In this document: positions 8,205 through 14,841 of the stretch, one piece after another
Numbering within the stretch: position 1 is the first letter of the stretch
Layout: every line of letters starts with the position of its first letter
NCBI GenBank assembly: GCA_964502735.1
Contig: CAZCYD010000047.1
Span: forward strand, 1-25,121
Direction of reading: 5' to 3'
Origin: JACKAN01 sp964502735
GTDB lineage: Bacteria; Bdellovibrionota; Bdellovibrionia; Bdellovibrionales; UBA1609
Length of the DNA stretch: 25,121 nucleotides
The notes under the pieces: generated by a model
Told to the model about the DNA's origin: nothing
Databases searched by the model: none
What the model saw: only the letters and a program-made list of their open reading frames with translations
Position numbers and translations under genes: made by a program

Positions 8205-8246
8205 CTCATTTACAAACCTTAAGCAAAGTTTGGGTCTCAAAATGAG
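8205..8246. other. Imperfect hairpin downstream of the WYL operon
   Basis: CTCATTT (8205-8211) pairs with AAATGAG (8240-8246), and inside it CAAAC (8213-8217) pairs with GTTTG (8228-8232). No T-run follows, so it is not a standard intrinsic terminator. It is the only structure I see in the gene-free stretch 8149-8315; that stretch has no convincing ORF, tRNA or promoter. Confidence 0.25.
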
Positions 8247-8315
8247 AATTCCTCTATAGCGACCTATTGTGTCCATGGCCCCTGTTATCTTGAATAAGAG
8301 TTAAGAGGAGGCGTT

Positions 8316-8333
8316 TTGGGCAGTAATAAAAAA
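8316..8333 (+). pseudogene. 5' remnant of a gene interrupted by the insertion
   Basis: AGGAGG (8306-8311) is followed by TTG at 8316 and the codons for MGSNKK, ending in the A-run where the insertion starts. Past the junction the frame runs into the inverted repeat and stops at TAA after 16 codons. Joining this start to the right flank (from 11641) would give MGSNKK followed by VILGLEKPIW if the A-run there were one base shorter, so this is probably the original start of the gene now annotated at 11609-12037. Confidence 0.4.
8325..8333. repeat. Left target-site duplication, AATAAAAAA
   Basis: The 9-mer directly abuts (overlaps by two A residues) the left inverted repeat and recurs at 11632-11640. 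A duplication of 7, 8 or 9 nt is possible because of the A-run. Confidence 0.55.
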
Positions 8334-8363
8334 AGTTTAAAAACTGGTAAACAATACTGTACC
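8332..8363. repeat. Left inverted repeat of the insertion
   Basis: Its core AAAACTGGTAAACAATAC is the exact reverse complement of GTATTGTTTACCAGTTTT in the right copy. Over 32 nt the two differ at about 4 positions. The repeat has a GG(T) tip that points inward, towards the cargo. Confidence 0.8.
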
Positions 8364-8465
8364 TAAGGCAAATAAAGAATATCAAAATAAGACATATAAA
8401 AAATATTTAGATTAATTTAAATAAAGGCTTATCCACTCCGATAAGAAACCACATAATTTGGAGGA

Positions 8466-8771
8466 GTGGTGAGACTAGCAATTTTATTATCTATATTTTC
8501 CCTAATGACAGCCTGTTCAACTTTACCCAAGACCTTCACCACAGAAAATATAATGAAAGTCCACCAAGGCATGAGTTCCAATGAAATCCTAAATATGTTT
8601 GGAAAACCGAAGAGTGTTAGCCAAGCCATTTGTGGCTCTGCCACACCTAAACCTTGGACTTGTACTACGTGGGAATATGGAGAATTTCCCTATGATACAG
8701 CCTCATTCACTTTTAGTGGAGACAACCCAAATTCACTCATCTTAAATGATTTCAAAGTTGATAGAGACTAA
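8466..8771 (+). CDS. Small BamE/SmpA-like lipoprotein, 101 aa (insertion cargo)
   Basis: A signal peptide with lipobox LMTAC (Cys17) is followed by a domain with the BamE-family pattern: ENIMKVHQGMSSNEILNMFGKPKSV, where a turn-helix and the G-x-P motif follow a KxxQGM start, then a two-Cys beta hairpin (CGSATPKPWTCTTWEYG). Such domains occur in BamE and other small outer-membrane lipoproteins. The start is GTG at 8466 or, with better spacing from the TTGGAGGA site, the adjacent GTG at 8469. The stop is 8 nt before the DUF4917 gene, so they are probably one transcript. A lipoprotein is an unusual passenger for an insertion sequence. Confidence 0.8.
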   Translation: MVRLAILLSIFSLMTACSTLPKTFTTENIMKVHQGMSSNEILNMFGKPKSVSQAICGSATPKPWTCTTWEYGEFPYDTASFTFSGDNPNSLILNDFKVDRD

Positions 8772-8779
8772 GCCTGTCA

Positions 8780-9895
8780 ATGTATGTGCTAAAAGACTTC
8801 GACACCCTCTATTCAACACTCCCAAATGACACCTCAAAGCATATTCTCCTTGGAAATGGCTTCTCCCTAAGCTTTCTTCAAAATCTTGGCATTACAAACC
8901 CTAAGTTTTCCTACTCTCAAATCATTGGAGACATAATTGTAGGAAGTAAGAATGGGACCTATACCTTCAACGGGGATTTTGAGAAAGCCCAACAAATAGC
9001 TGATACCTATAATCTTGAGACCATTATTGAAGAGCTTTACAACCTTGAGAAATTCTCCCCAGTCTATAACTTTGATAACTCTAAAATAAATCAAGACATT
9101 CAAACCTTAAAAGACTGTCTACCAACAATCATTAGTAAATACCACCCAGAATTACCTTCACAATTTACAACAGATACTTCCACCATTTCTATTGGTGATG
9201 ACTGTTATACTTCTTGCGGGAACTTCCTCAAAAAGTTCTCCACCATTTTCACATTAAGCTATGACCTATTCCTCTACTGGGTAATCAACAAAGGAGGGCT
9301 TCAAAGAACCTTCTATGATGGTTTCGGAAATAAAGGCAGGACTGCTCCTTTGATTTGGAGAGATACTTATAGTGGGAATGGATTTAAGAAATTCTACTAC
9401 CTCCACGGGGGACTCCATTACTACAAGACTTATATAGAAGAAGAGTTTGTCCAAAGTTTTGAGACTGGCTATCCCGTAGAAAAAATAGAATATGATGGTC
9501 AAAGGTCAATTATTGAGCAGATTAAAGAGATGGTAGCTGATAATAAATTTCCATTGGTTGTGGTTGAGGGAAACAGTGATGAAAAGAGGAAGAAAATTAT
9601 AGCCAATGATGTATTGGCAAATGGTTTCTCTGCTTTGTCAGGAGTCTCTGGCAGTGTTTTTATCTTTGGAGCAAATTTGTTAAGTGATGAGGACAATCAC
9701 CTGATACAAGCAATGGCAAAATCTTCAGTTCAAAACATTTATTATGGTTTGTATGGAGATGATGATTTACAAAATGTCTGTCATCAAATTAAAAATAAAA
9801 TCTCTGGAAAATTTTCTTCTACCAATCAGCCAATAATTGAGTTTTTTGATACCTCAAGTATGAATGTTTGGCAGGATTATTTACCTCAAAATTAA
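8780..9895 (+). CDS. DUF4917 (SIR2-like) protein, 371 aa, likely defence cargo
   Basis: The N-terminus has HILLGNGFSLS (about residues 21-31), the Gly-x-Gly nucleotide-binding turn of SIR2-like Rossmann folds. Further SIR2_2-like landmarks are STIFTLSYDLFLYW (about 153-166), YYLHGGLHYYK, FPLVVVEGNSDEKRKKI and SGSVFIFGANL followed by D-x-x-H. This order matches the DUF4917 family. Related SIR2-like proteins are NADases in abortive phage defence; that role here is inference. The ribosome site is weak, so translation may depend on the lipoprotein gene 8 nt upstream. C-ending codons are common up to about 9480 and rarer afterwards, which could mean a patchwork origin. The protein has no methylase or second effector next to it. 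Confidence 0.8.
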   Translation: MYVLKDFDTLYSTLPNDTSKHILLGNGFSLSFLQNLGITNPKFSYSQIIGDIIVGSKNGTYTFNGDFEKAQQIADTYNLETIIEELYNLEKFSPVYNFDNSKINQDIQTLKDCLPTIISKYHPELPSQFTTDTSTISIGDDCYTSCGNFLKKFSTIFTLSYDLFLYWVINKGGLQRTFYDGFGNKGRTAPLIWRDTYSGNGFKKFYYLHGGLHYYKTYIEEEFVQSFETGYPVEKIEYDGQRSIIEQIKEMVADNKFPLVVVEGNSDEKRKKIIANDVLANGFSALSGVSGSVFIFGANLLSDEDNHLIQAMAKSSVQNIYYGLYGDDDLQNVCHQIKNKISGKFSSTNQPIIEFFDTSSMNVWQDYLPQN

Positions 9896-9953
9896 TGCCT
9901 TAATTTTTCTCTAAAAATTGGTTTTTTCCATTTATCTCTAAAAGGAGAGGTGA

Positions 9954-10292
9954 ATGGGGAAAGCACACACAGACTCAGATATATATTTCACTTATAATCA
10001 AAAGAAGTATTATATCTTAGAATTTACTGGAAGTGATTTGCAAATACAAAATCCAGTGGCTGGGGTAGAAAAATCTAGTTTTATATATTGGTGGGCATTA
10101 AGTTGTGATAAAAAATCTATGGGAGTTATGCCCCATATACCAGTAGATGTAAGTTTATTAAACAGTGGCTATTATTCTATGGACATTGAGGTAGATGGAT
10201 ATCAGAGGCAAGTTCATTTTGTACTTGTTAAGCCAGACGCAAGTTGTTTTCCTGAAAATTACAGAATTGCTGTAGCAAAAATTATTTCGTAG
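9954..10292 (+). CDS. Hypothetical protein, 112 aa (insertion cargo)
   Basis: ATG at 9954 follows a good AAAGGAGAGGTGA ribosome site. The product is rich in Tyr, Phe and Trp and beta-strand-like, with a mid-region SSFIYWWALSCDKK and no signal peptide. I do not recognise a family. It lies 58 nt after the DUF4917 stop on the same strand, so it may be a partner, regulator or inhibitor of that protein. Its last 11 nt overlap the convergent 61-aa gene. Confidence 0.65.
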   Translation: MGKAHTDSDIYFTYNQKKYYILEFTGSDLQIQNPVAGVEKSSFIYWWALSCDKKSMGVMPHIPVDVSLLNSGYYSMDIEVDGYQRQVHFVLVKPDASCFPENYRIAVAKIIS

Positions 10293-10467
10293 GTTTGTCC
10301 ACTTTTTTAGGTAGGGTTTTTGCTAGAAAATTATCCCAGTTTTCTTTTGTTAAAGGGATGAGCTTTTCATCAGGACCATGAAAACTCATGGGTTTGTTTC
10401 CATTTTCCTTGGTCCATTTTTCAATTTGTTTATCCATATCCTTTATATAACTAATTTTTGCCATCAT
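10282..10467 (-). CDS. Small hypothetical protein, 61 aa, downstream of the transposase
   Basis: A minus-strand frame with GAGGTGA directly before ATGATG; the second ATG has the better spacing. The product is charged and helical (KDMDKQIEKWTKENGNK) with a short motif FHGPDEKLIPLTKENWDNFLA. It sits 66 nt behind the transposase on the same strand and may be an accessory gene of the element. No family recognised. Confidence 0.5.
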   Translation of the reverse strand: MMAKISYIKDMDKQIEKWTKENGNKPMSFHGPDEKLIPLTKENWDNFLAKTLPKKVDKPTK

Positions 10468-10533
10468 TCACCTCGCTTTTTTATTTATACCTCTTTTTAT
10501 AAAAATACCGAAATAATGATGGGATTAAAAATT

Positions 10534-11484
10534 TTAAGCACTTTTCTCTCCTCCCTGTATCACTTTGAGTTTAGGAGGCTTTGGATTGCTACTTTCAATA
10601 TATCCCTTAATGTTCAAATCTATAATGTCCTCAACCTTATAACCATTCTGGTAAGCTAAAAACAGGTAGAGGTGGGCTTGAAGCATTTTAGGGTCTTTTG
10701 TGGTCGCCCAAGTCCTTCTTTGAAGCCTTGATATATAAGACCTCATCATGGCACAGGTGTGATTAAGCTTGAACATTTGGTCAAACTCATTCTTTTGGTT
10801 TTTCCTGCTTATGACTTGGATATGCTCCCCAACAAGCCTCCCACCTCCAAAGGTGTCATTGAAATAGCCTATATAAGCTCTCTTGGAGTCTGTGATGAGT
10901 TTAAAGTCAGGAAGGACACATCTTGATATGGTCTCGAAGACCTCAAGGCAAATGGCATTTCTGTTGTCCACTCTGTCTTGATACCTATCTCTTACAGCCT
11001 TGGGTATTCTTCCCTTAGCCTTCATTGAGGCAGTTCTTATATCAAGGATTTTCCCATCACCATTCACTGCTAGAGGCATTGATATGGGTTTATATTTTGT
11101 ATGCTCATAGGTTTCCATCTCATCAAAAATGACGAGGTTGGAGAGAAAGACTTTAGAGAGGATTAATTTTTCGTGATACTTCTTGATTAGGTCAGCAAAC
11201 CATAATGTTCTTTTGATGATTGTGGGTTTTGAAACCTTTAAGATGGTAGCCATTCTATTGAGAGTTATTCCAGATGAGTAAAGCTTATAAATATCTTTGG
11301 TAAGCTCTGGCTTCTTTTGTCCTTTGGTTCTTTTACTTCTATTGGAGAAGTGGGTTTTACAAGCCTTACAGAAGTATCTAGGGGTCTTTCCTTGGCTTGT
11401 TGAATAGAAGCCCTTTTTAATGATGGTCTTTGACTTTCTATCATTTTGAGTCTTACACTTAGAGCATTCCAATTTATACTTCAT
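10534..11484 (-). CDS. IS1-like transposase, 316 aa
   Basis: An N-terminal zinc ribbon (C7-x2-C10 and C39-x2-C42) is followed by a helix-turn-helix (about 62-98, ITLNRMATILKVSKPTIIKR). The catalytic core has Asp121 in FDEMETY, Asp199 in ITDSKRAY and a third position in LNHTCAMMRSYISRLQRRTWATTKD (about 240-264), which lines up with the ExxN...RLxRKTxxFSK block of IS1 but with N-H in place of the glutamate, as in IS1595-type enzymes. All acidic positions are present and the frame is intact, so the enzyme may be active. A perfect TATAAT (minus strand, 11491-11496) with a weak -35 17 nt upstream lies so close to the ATG that the mRNA may be leaderless; no Shine-Dalgarno is seen. Confidence 0.85.
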   Translation of the reverse strand: MKYKLECSKCKTQNDRKSKTIIKKGFYSTSQGKTPRYFCKACKTHFSNRSKRTKGQKKPELTKDIYKLYSSGITLNRMATILKVSKPTIIKRTLWFADLIKKYHEKLILSKVFLSNLVIFDEMETYEHTKYKPISMPLAVNGDGKILDIRTASMKAKGRIPKAVRDRYQDRVDNRNAICLEVFETISRCVLPDFKLITDSKRAYIGYFNDTFGGGRLVGEHIQVISRKNQKNEFDQMFKLNHTCAMMRSYISRLQRRTWATTKDPKMLQAHLYLFLAYQNGYKVEDIIDLNIKGYIESSNPKPPKLKVIQGGEKSA

Positions 11485-11599
11485 AAATTCATTATATTAA
11501 ATTTTTTGGCTTTTATAAATAAACCCATAAATGTCATCTTGAGTTTCAGTAATTCTTTATTGATTTTAGATATTTAAGTAGTCTTTTAATGAGATTTCA

Positions 11600-11631
11600 G
11601 GTGCGGTATTGTTTACCAGTTTTAAAAGTTT
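11600..11631. repeat. Right inverted repeat of the insertion
   Basis: Contains GTATTGTTTACCAGTTTT, the reverse complement of the left copy's core. The TTG at 11609 inside it opens the downstream reading frame, and AGGTG 5 nt upstream could act as its ribosome site. Confidence 0.8.
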
Positions 11632-12037
11632 AATAAAAAAGGTTATTTTAGGTCTAGAAAAGCCAATTTGGACCGTCGTTGCTAGTCAGTGGCAAATCAC
11701 TTCTGATCTGCGAGAATCCGGGTTTGAAGCAATAGAAGCCAACTACCTGCATACGCTCCTGCCATTGTTGATTGATCCAGTATCATATGCTTGTCTATTG
11801 AGAACTAATTTACTTGATTTAGATGATAAGGCTAATTGTGATCGGGCCTTAATTTACAAGCTATGCAAAACGTTTCCTCAATATATGTATTTTGTATGGG
11901 ATTCAAATCAAAAATGGGGAGAGCGATCCGCCTCCGACCCCAATAACCTAATTGTCGTTACAGGAAAAACTAAAACCGTAACCAATGTATTAATGGATTA
12001 TTTGAACAAGAAAGCTGAGGTCAGCAACATCAAGTAA
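11609..12037 (+). CDS. Hypothetical protein, 5' end replaced by the insertion
   Basis: The frame opens after TAG at 11579-11581 and its only possible start is TTG 11609, inside the inverted repeat, so about the first ten residues (MFTSFKSLIK) come from the element. From KVILGLEKPIW onward it reads like a real soluble protein (SQWQITSDLRESGFEAIEAN..., YMYFVWDSNQKWG, LIVVTGKTKTVT), with no recognised domain. The likely original start, TTG 8316 behind AGGAGG, is now on the other side of the element; joining the two flanks restores the frame if one A is removed from the A-run. The gene may still be translated from the new start or may be a pseudogene. The next gene begins 72 nt downstream. Confidence 0.55.
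   Translation: MFTSFKSLIKKVILGLEKPIWTVVASQWQITSDLRESGFEAIEANYLHTLLPLLIDPVSYACLLRTNLLDLDDKANCDRALIYKLCKTFPQYMYFVWDSNQKWGERSASDPNNLIVVTGKTKTVTNVLMDYLNKKAEVSNIK
11632..11640. repeat. Right target-site duplication, AATAAAAAA
   Basis: Matches the 9-mer at 8325-8333 and directly abuts the right inverted repeat. Supports insertion by transposition, with the caveat that the sequence is low-complexity. Confidence 0.55.
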
Positions 12038-12109
12038 AGTTTCTTTTTGCAATAGACCTAATAAGTCCTTGGGCTGAAATAGAATATTTAATTAGAACGG
12101 AGGTGATAA

Positions 12110-12688
12110 GTGAAGAGAATTCAAAGCGCATTTTTACTACAAGACATAATGTACATGGATAAGCATGGGATTAAAATTGACTCAGAAAAGATCAATGAGT
12201 TGATGTCCGTAGAGCCTAAGAACCTTGCTTATTCAGAGCAAGTGAGATGGCATTATTATAAGGGCAATTCATATTTGGAGAAATCAAATATGAGGTTAGC
12301 TTTGCTGGAGTATAAGAAAGCTCTTTCGATTTGTGATGATGATATCGGAGCTTATATTTTTTTAGAATGTGGAATTCATCAAGTAAAAGATCACTTTATT
12401 GTGTTAGCGCGATTGGAACCAGAGAACCTAGAGTTGGGGTGGGTTTATAAAGAATTAGTAAAAATTGGAGATTTGTCCTTTGAACATCACCTACTCGCCT
12501 ATCGTCACTATGCAGTGGTTGGTGATGCAAAAGAGAAGGGAAGGTTAGAAAGAATACTGTTGAATTTGTATCCAGGCCATCCGCTATTAAATGAAATTAA
12601 CTCGGATGATGAAATTGGCCAAAATAAAAGGGAGGTGTTAGGTGAAAATCGAAAAAGAAAAAATACAAACAATGCTAAAGCGACATAA
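12110..12688 (+). CDS. TPR-like repeat protein, 192 aa
   Basis: GTG start behind a strong GGAGGTGA site. The middle holds a recognisable TPR pair (about residues 38-75): YYKGNSYLEKSNMRLALLEYKKALSI, with the usual G-x-x-Y/L and A-L-x-x-Y-x-x-A spacing. The rest is helical without a second clear repeat, and the C-terminus (about 168-192) is charged and probably disordered. TPR proteins are scaffolds for protein contacts. The next gene overlaps this one by 47 nt in another frame, and a similar helical-repeat protein follows, so the two may have come from a duplication and act as a pair. Confidence 0.7.
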   Translation: MKRIQSAFLLQDIMYMDKHGIKIDSEKINELMSVEPKNLAYSEQVRWHYYKGNSYLEKSNMRLALLEYKKALSICDDDIGAYIFLECGIHQVKDHFIVLARLEPENLELGWVYKELVKIGDLSFEHHLLAYRHYAVVGDAKEKGRLERILLNLYPGHPLLNEINSDDEIGQNKREVLGENRKRKNTNNAKAT

Positions 12689-13310
12689 GTCATTTGAGAT
12701 TATAAGTGAGATGTCAAGAGCCTTCAATGCTGAAGATTATGATAGGGTCTTGGCTCTTGCACAGAAAATACTTTTCAATGAAAAGGAGATAACGCTTGAA
12801 AACAGGGAGGCTTGGTATTTTAAGGCTGTAGTTCTGGATATTCGTGGAAGCAAGATTGAGTCACTAGAAATATTTAGAAATTTGCTAATTTGCTATCCAA
12901 ATCAACCTAACTTTATCAATTCCTACAACGTTGTGTGTGGAAGTGTTGCTACTGAGGCCCATGAAATATTTGATAAGAATCCAGATGATGAGATTTTGCT
13001 AAAATATTTTGATCTCCTAAAAGATATTTGGCGTATACCTCTATTTTTGTACGAGGCATGGGCGAGAAATCAGATAAAGATTGGCAACGTTAATGAGGCT
13101 AGAGATAAACTTACCTTACTCCTTGAGTTGTGCCCAGGGGATTTTGATTATTTAAAAGTAAATCTCCAAATTTCAAATATGGCTAATTGTAAGGACTGGG
13201 TTGAGGAGGTTGAAGACAGAGTTTTTAAATTGATCGAGGATCAGCCCCATAGATTTGTATTGTATCAGTTGCTGCCAAAAAGCGAAGTGCAAAATGTTAG
13301 TGGCTTGTAA
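12642..13310 (+). CDS. TPR-like helical-repeat protein, 222 aa
   Basis: GTG start at 12642 with GGGAGGTG upstream, inside the end of the previous gene (47-nt overlap). Helical hairpins of TPR type can be followed: FNAEDYDRVLALAQKILFNE, REAWYFKAVVLDIRGSKIESLEIFRNLLICYP and WARNQIKIGNVNEARDKLTLLLELCPGD, where the last two match the TPR length of 34 residues. No signal peptide, so it acts in the cytoplasm. It is the second of a TPR pair at the head of the long operon. The stop codon is 1 nt before the next start considered here. Confidence 0.7.
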   Translation: MKIEKEKIQTMLKRHKSFEIISEMSRAFNAEDYDRVLALAQKILFNEKEITLENREAWYFKAVVLDIRGSKIESLEIFRNLLICYPNQPNFINSYNVVCGSVATEAHEIFDKNPDDEILLKYFDLLKDIWRIPLFLYEAWARNQIKIGNVNEARDKLTLLLELCPGDFDYLKVNLQISNMANCKDWVEEVEDRVFKLIEDQPHRFVLYQLLPKSEVQNVSGL

Positions 13311-13311
13311 A

Positions 13312-13872
13312 ATGATAATTTGTTTGATTGCTTTCCTGAGATATACCGTTTTATTTATTTTTTTTCTTTTCATTCTTGTCGTTTTTGGTTGTGTTGAAGT
13401 TCATGCAGATCCCCTATTGGGTGCATTAGAAAGGAAGTGGGAAACTGATTACTACGAAACCTATAAAAATAGAGCAAAGGTTAAAATAAAAAAGGCAACT
13501 TCTCTAAAAAAGCTAAATGCATCTTGTAAAAAGGCAGATATTTATTTGGCCACTTTGGGTGATTTTGAAATTGAGGTTTTAAATCTAAAAGATGAGGGGG
13601 ATATAGCCGATATTCGATCACTCTATAATGGTGGATCTGGAGGGAAAACGTATACGATATTCTTATTCCATGATGGAAAAATAAATATTTTATTCGATAG
13701 TGTTTTGATTTCATTTGTTGGGGTACAAGGAGATCAAGATTGTCCGCCACTTGAGGTCATTGTTCATGGAAGCTATTTCGATCGTGCTGGCAAACTCTAT
13801 GGAAAAGCATCACTTACTTGGAATGGAAAAGAGTATGAATTGAAAAAGAATAAAAATAAGGGGGAGAAATGA
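13312..13872 (+). CDS. Small exported or membrane-anchored protein, 186 aa
   Basis: From ATG 13312 the protein opens with MIICLIAFLRYT and a long hydrophobic stretch rich in Phe, Ile, Leu and Val, ending VVFGC then VEVHADP. This is either a signal peptide cut after HA or a lipobox-like VFGC. An upstream ATG at 13294 is possible but would put a Cys/Lys-rich tail before the hydrophobic part. The mature part is beta-rich and basic, with LGDFEIEVLNL (about 80-90) and a C-terminal domain reading SYFDRAGKLYGKASLTWNGKEYEL; no family recognised. It ends in an ATGA overlap with the next gene. An exported protein inside a DNA-processing operon is unexpected. Confidence 0.65.
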   Translation: MIICLIAFLRYTVLFIFFLFILVVFGCVEVHADPLLGALERKWETDYYETYKNRAKVKIKKATSLKKLNASCKKADIYLATLGDFEIEVLNLKDEGDIADIRSLYNGGSGGKTYTIFLFHDGKINILFDSVLISFVGVQGDQDCPPLEVIVHGSYFDRAGKLYGKASLTWNGKEYELKKNKNKGEK

Positions 13873-14197
13873 AGTCGCCAAATCTTGGTAATTTTGAAAT
13901 TGAGGTTTACAGTTTCTCGTCTGGTCAAGAGCGATTTGTGGGCAAAGAGCCGATTCAAATATATTTGGATAGTTATTGGGGATTTGTAAAGTCAGCAGAC
14001 GACCGAATTAATTATTTAGTTGAGTTTATGACTTTCAAAGACAGTTACATTTGGAACTGTTTTCTGATGACGAAATTGAATGCATCGCCGATTCTTTGTC
14101 AGAGGCGATTTTAAACAACGTAATAGATTACGATAATTTCTCACCAAAACTTAAAGAGATGTTTGGGTTGGCCAGTGAACTGGAGAATGAGTCATGA
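13869..14197 (+). pseudogene. Small gene with a frameshift, about 109 aa when joined
   Basis: The first frame starts with ATG 13869 (ATGA overlap with the previous gene) and runs to TAA at 14112-14114. Its last part reads unlike a protein. The -1 frame is open from 14024 and encodes YDFQRQLHLELFSDDEIE... ending GLASELENES at TGA 14195-14197. That end forms an ATGA overlap with the phosphatase start, exactly as expected for an intact operon gene. The break lies near 14024-14030; restoring one lost base (for example a T in the TTT run) joins the frames. No classic slippery heptamer is visible, so a mutation or sequencing error is likelier than programmed slippage. Domain unknown. The N-terminus shares LG[D/N]FEIEV with the preceding gene. 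Confidence 0.6.
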
Positions 14198-14841
14198 GTA
14201 TTATTATAGCTGTTGGTGATATACATGGATGCTTATCGGCTTTAACGGAGTTAATGAAACATATTGAAGGTAAATACAATCTTTCTGAAATCCAAATGAT
14301 CTTTCTTGGTGATTACATTGATAGGGGTGAAACCAGTCGTGGAGTTTTAGATTTTTTAATTGATTTTCAAAAAAATTATAAAAATTCAGAATTTGTTCTT
14401 GGAAATCACGAATATATGCTTATTAACGATGAGCCATATGGGGTTAATTTTGGCGAATCAGCATTGATGGAATATGAAGACGGAAAAATGACGACTGAGC
14501 ATTTGTTGTTCTTAAAAAATTTAAGGCCATATATTGAAAGCAATTCATTCATTTTTACCCATGGTGGAATTCCATACGGATTTAGTAATGTATGTGATGT
14601 TCCAGTCGATGGTCTGGTTTGGGAGTATGGTGTATGGAATGGGTATGGTGGAAAGCCAGTTGTCTGTGGTCATAGTGCAAGGTCAGAAATCAGGCAGTCA
14701 AGTAATTCAATATGCATAGATACAGGCTGCTATAACCCTCTTTATGGGAAATTAACGGCAGCAGTTTTAAATGACAATTCAGGTGAATTAATAGAAACTA
14801 TTAGTGTTCAAAATAAAATTTATGGGGGGCGTGCTTCGTGA
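14194..14841 (+). CDS. PPP-family calcineurin-like metallophosphatase, 215 aa
   Basis: All metal-site motifs are in order: GDIHG (8-12), GDYIDRG (39-45), GNHE (70-73), the His of THGG (123) and GH (159-160), with a final CIDTGC (174-179). This is the bacterial PPP type (PrpA/PrpE/ApaH relatives), which dephosphorylate phosphoserine/threonine or cleave diadenosine polyphosphates; the sequence does not decide the substrate. ATG overlaps the upstream frame by ATGA and the stop overlaps the AddB-like gene by GTGA, so it is tightly coupled to the helicase-nuclease genes. A phosphatase locked into a nuclease operon may reset a signal, remove a nucleotide alarmone or process DNA or RNA ends; these are guesses. 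Confidence 0.9.
   Translation: MSIIIAVGDIHGCLSALTELMKHIEGKYNLSEIQMIFLGDYIDRGETSRGVLDFLIDFQKNYKNSEFVLGNHEYMLINDEPYGVNFGESALMEYEDGKMTTEHLLFLKNLRPYIESNSFIFTHGGIPYGFSNVCDVPVDGLVWEYGVWNGYGGKPVVCGHSARSEIRQSSNSICIDTGCYNPLYGKLTAAVLNDNSGELIETISVQNKIYGGRAS

Larger units (their letters stand above)
8334..11631. mobile_element. 3.3-kb IS1-like insertion carrying cargo genes, including DUF4917
   Basis: The unit is bounded by 32-bp inverted repeats (8332-8363 and 11600-11631) differing at about 4 positions. AATAAAAAA lies directly outside both (8325-8333 and 11632-11640), and the boundary is uncertain by 1-2 nt because repeat and duplication share A residues. An IS1-like transposase sits near the right end on the minus strand. 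Cargo on the plus strand is a BamE-like lipoprotein, a DUF4917 protein and a 112-aa protein, plus a 61-aa protein behind the transposase. An 8-9 bp duplication is the usual size for IS1 and IS1595 relatives, some of which are known to carry passenger genes. A-richness lowers the weight of the direct repeat, but it sits at the right place on both sides. Confidence 0.75.

Noticed and set aside
8149..8315. tRNA, attachment site or small ORFs downstream of the WYL operon
   Set aside because: No cloverleaf is visible; the short frames (21-27 codons) lack support.
8429..8644. 71-aa minus-strand frame at the start of the BamE-like gene
   Set aside because: Antisense to a gene with a lipobox and family motif.
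10378..10659. 93-aa plus-strand frame
   Set aside because: Antisense to the transposase 3' end and the 61-aa gene; composition is unlike a protein.
8332..11631. Invertible (phase-variable) segment flanked by inverted repeats
   Set aside because: No site-specific invertase lies in or near it; a transposase and flanking direct repeats fit an insertion better.
13255..13311. Upstream start of the exported protein
   Set aside because: It would put a Cys/Lys-rich stretch before the signal sequence; ATG 13312 gives a clean hydrophobic N-terminus.
13481..13750. 89-aa minus-strand frame
   Set aside because: Antisense to the exported protein gene, with no ribosome site and unnatural composition.
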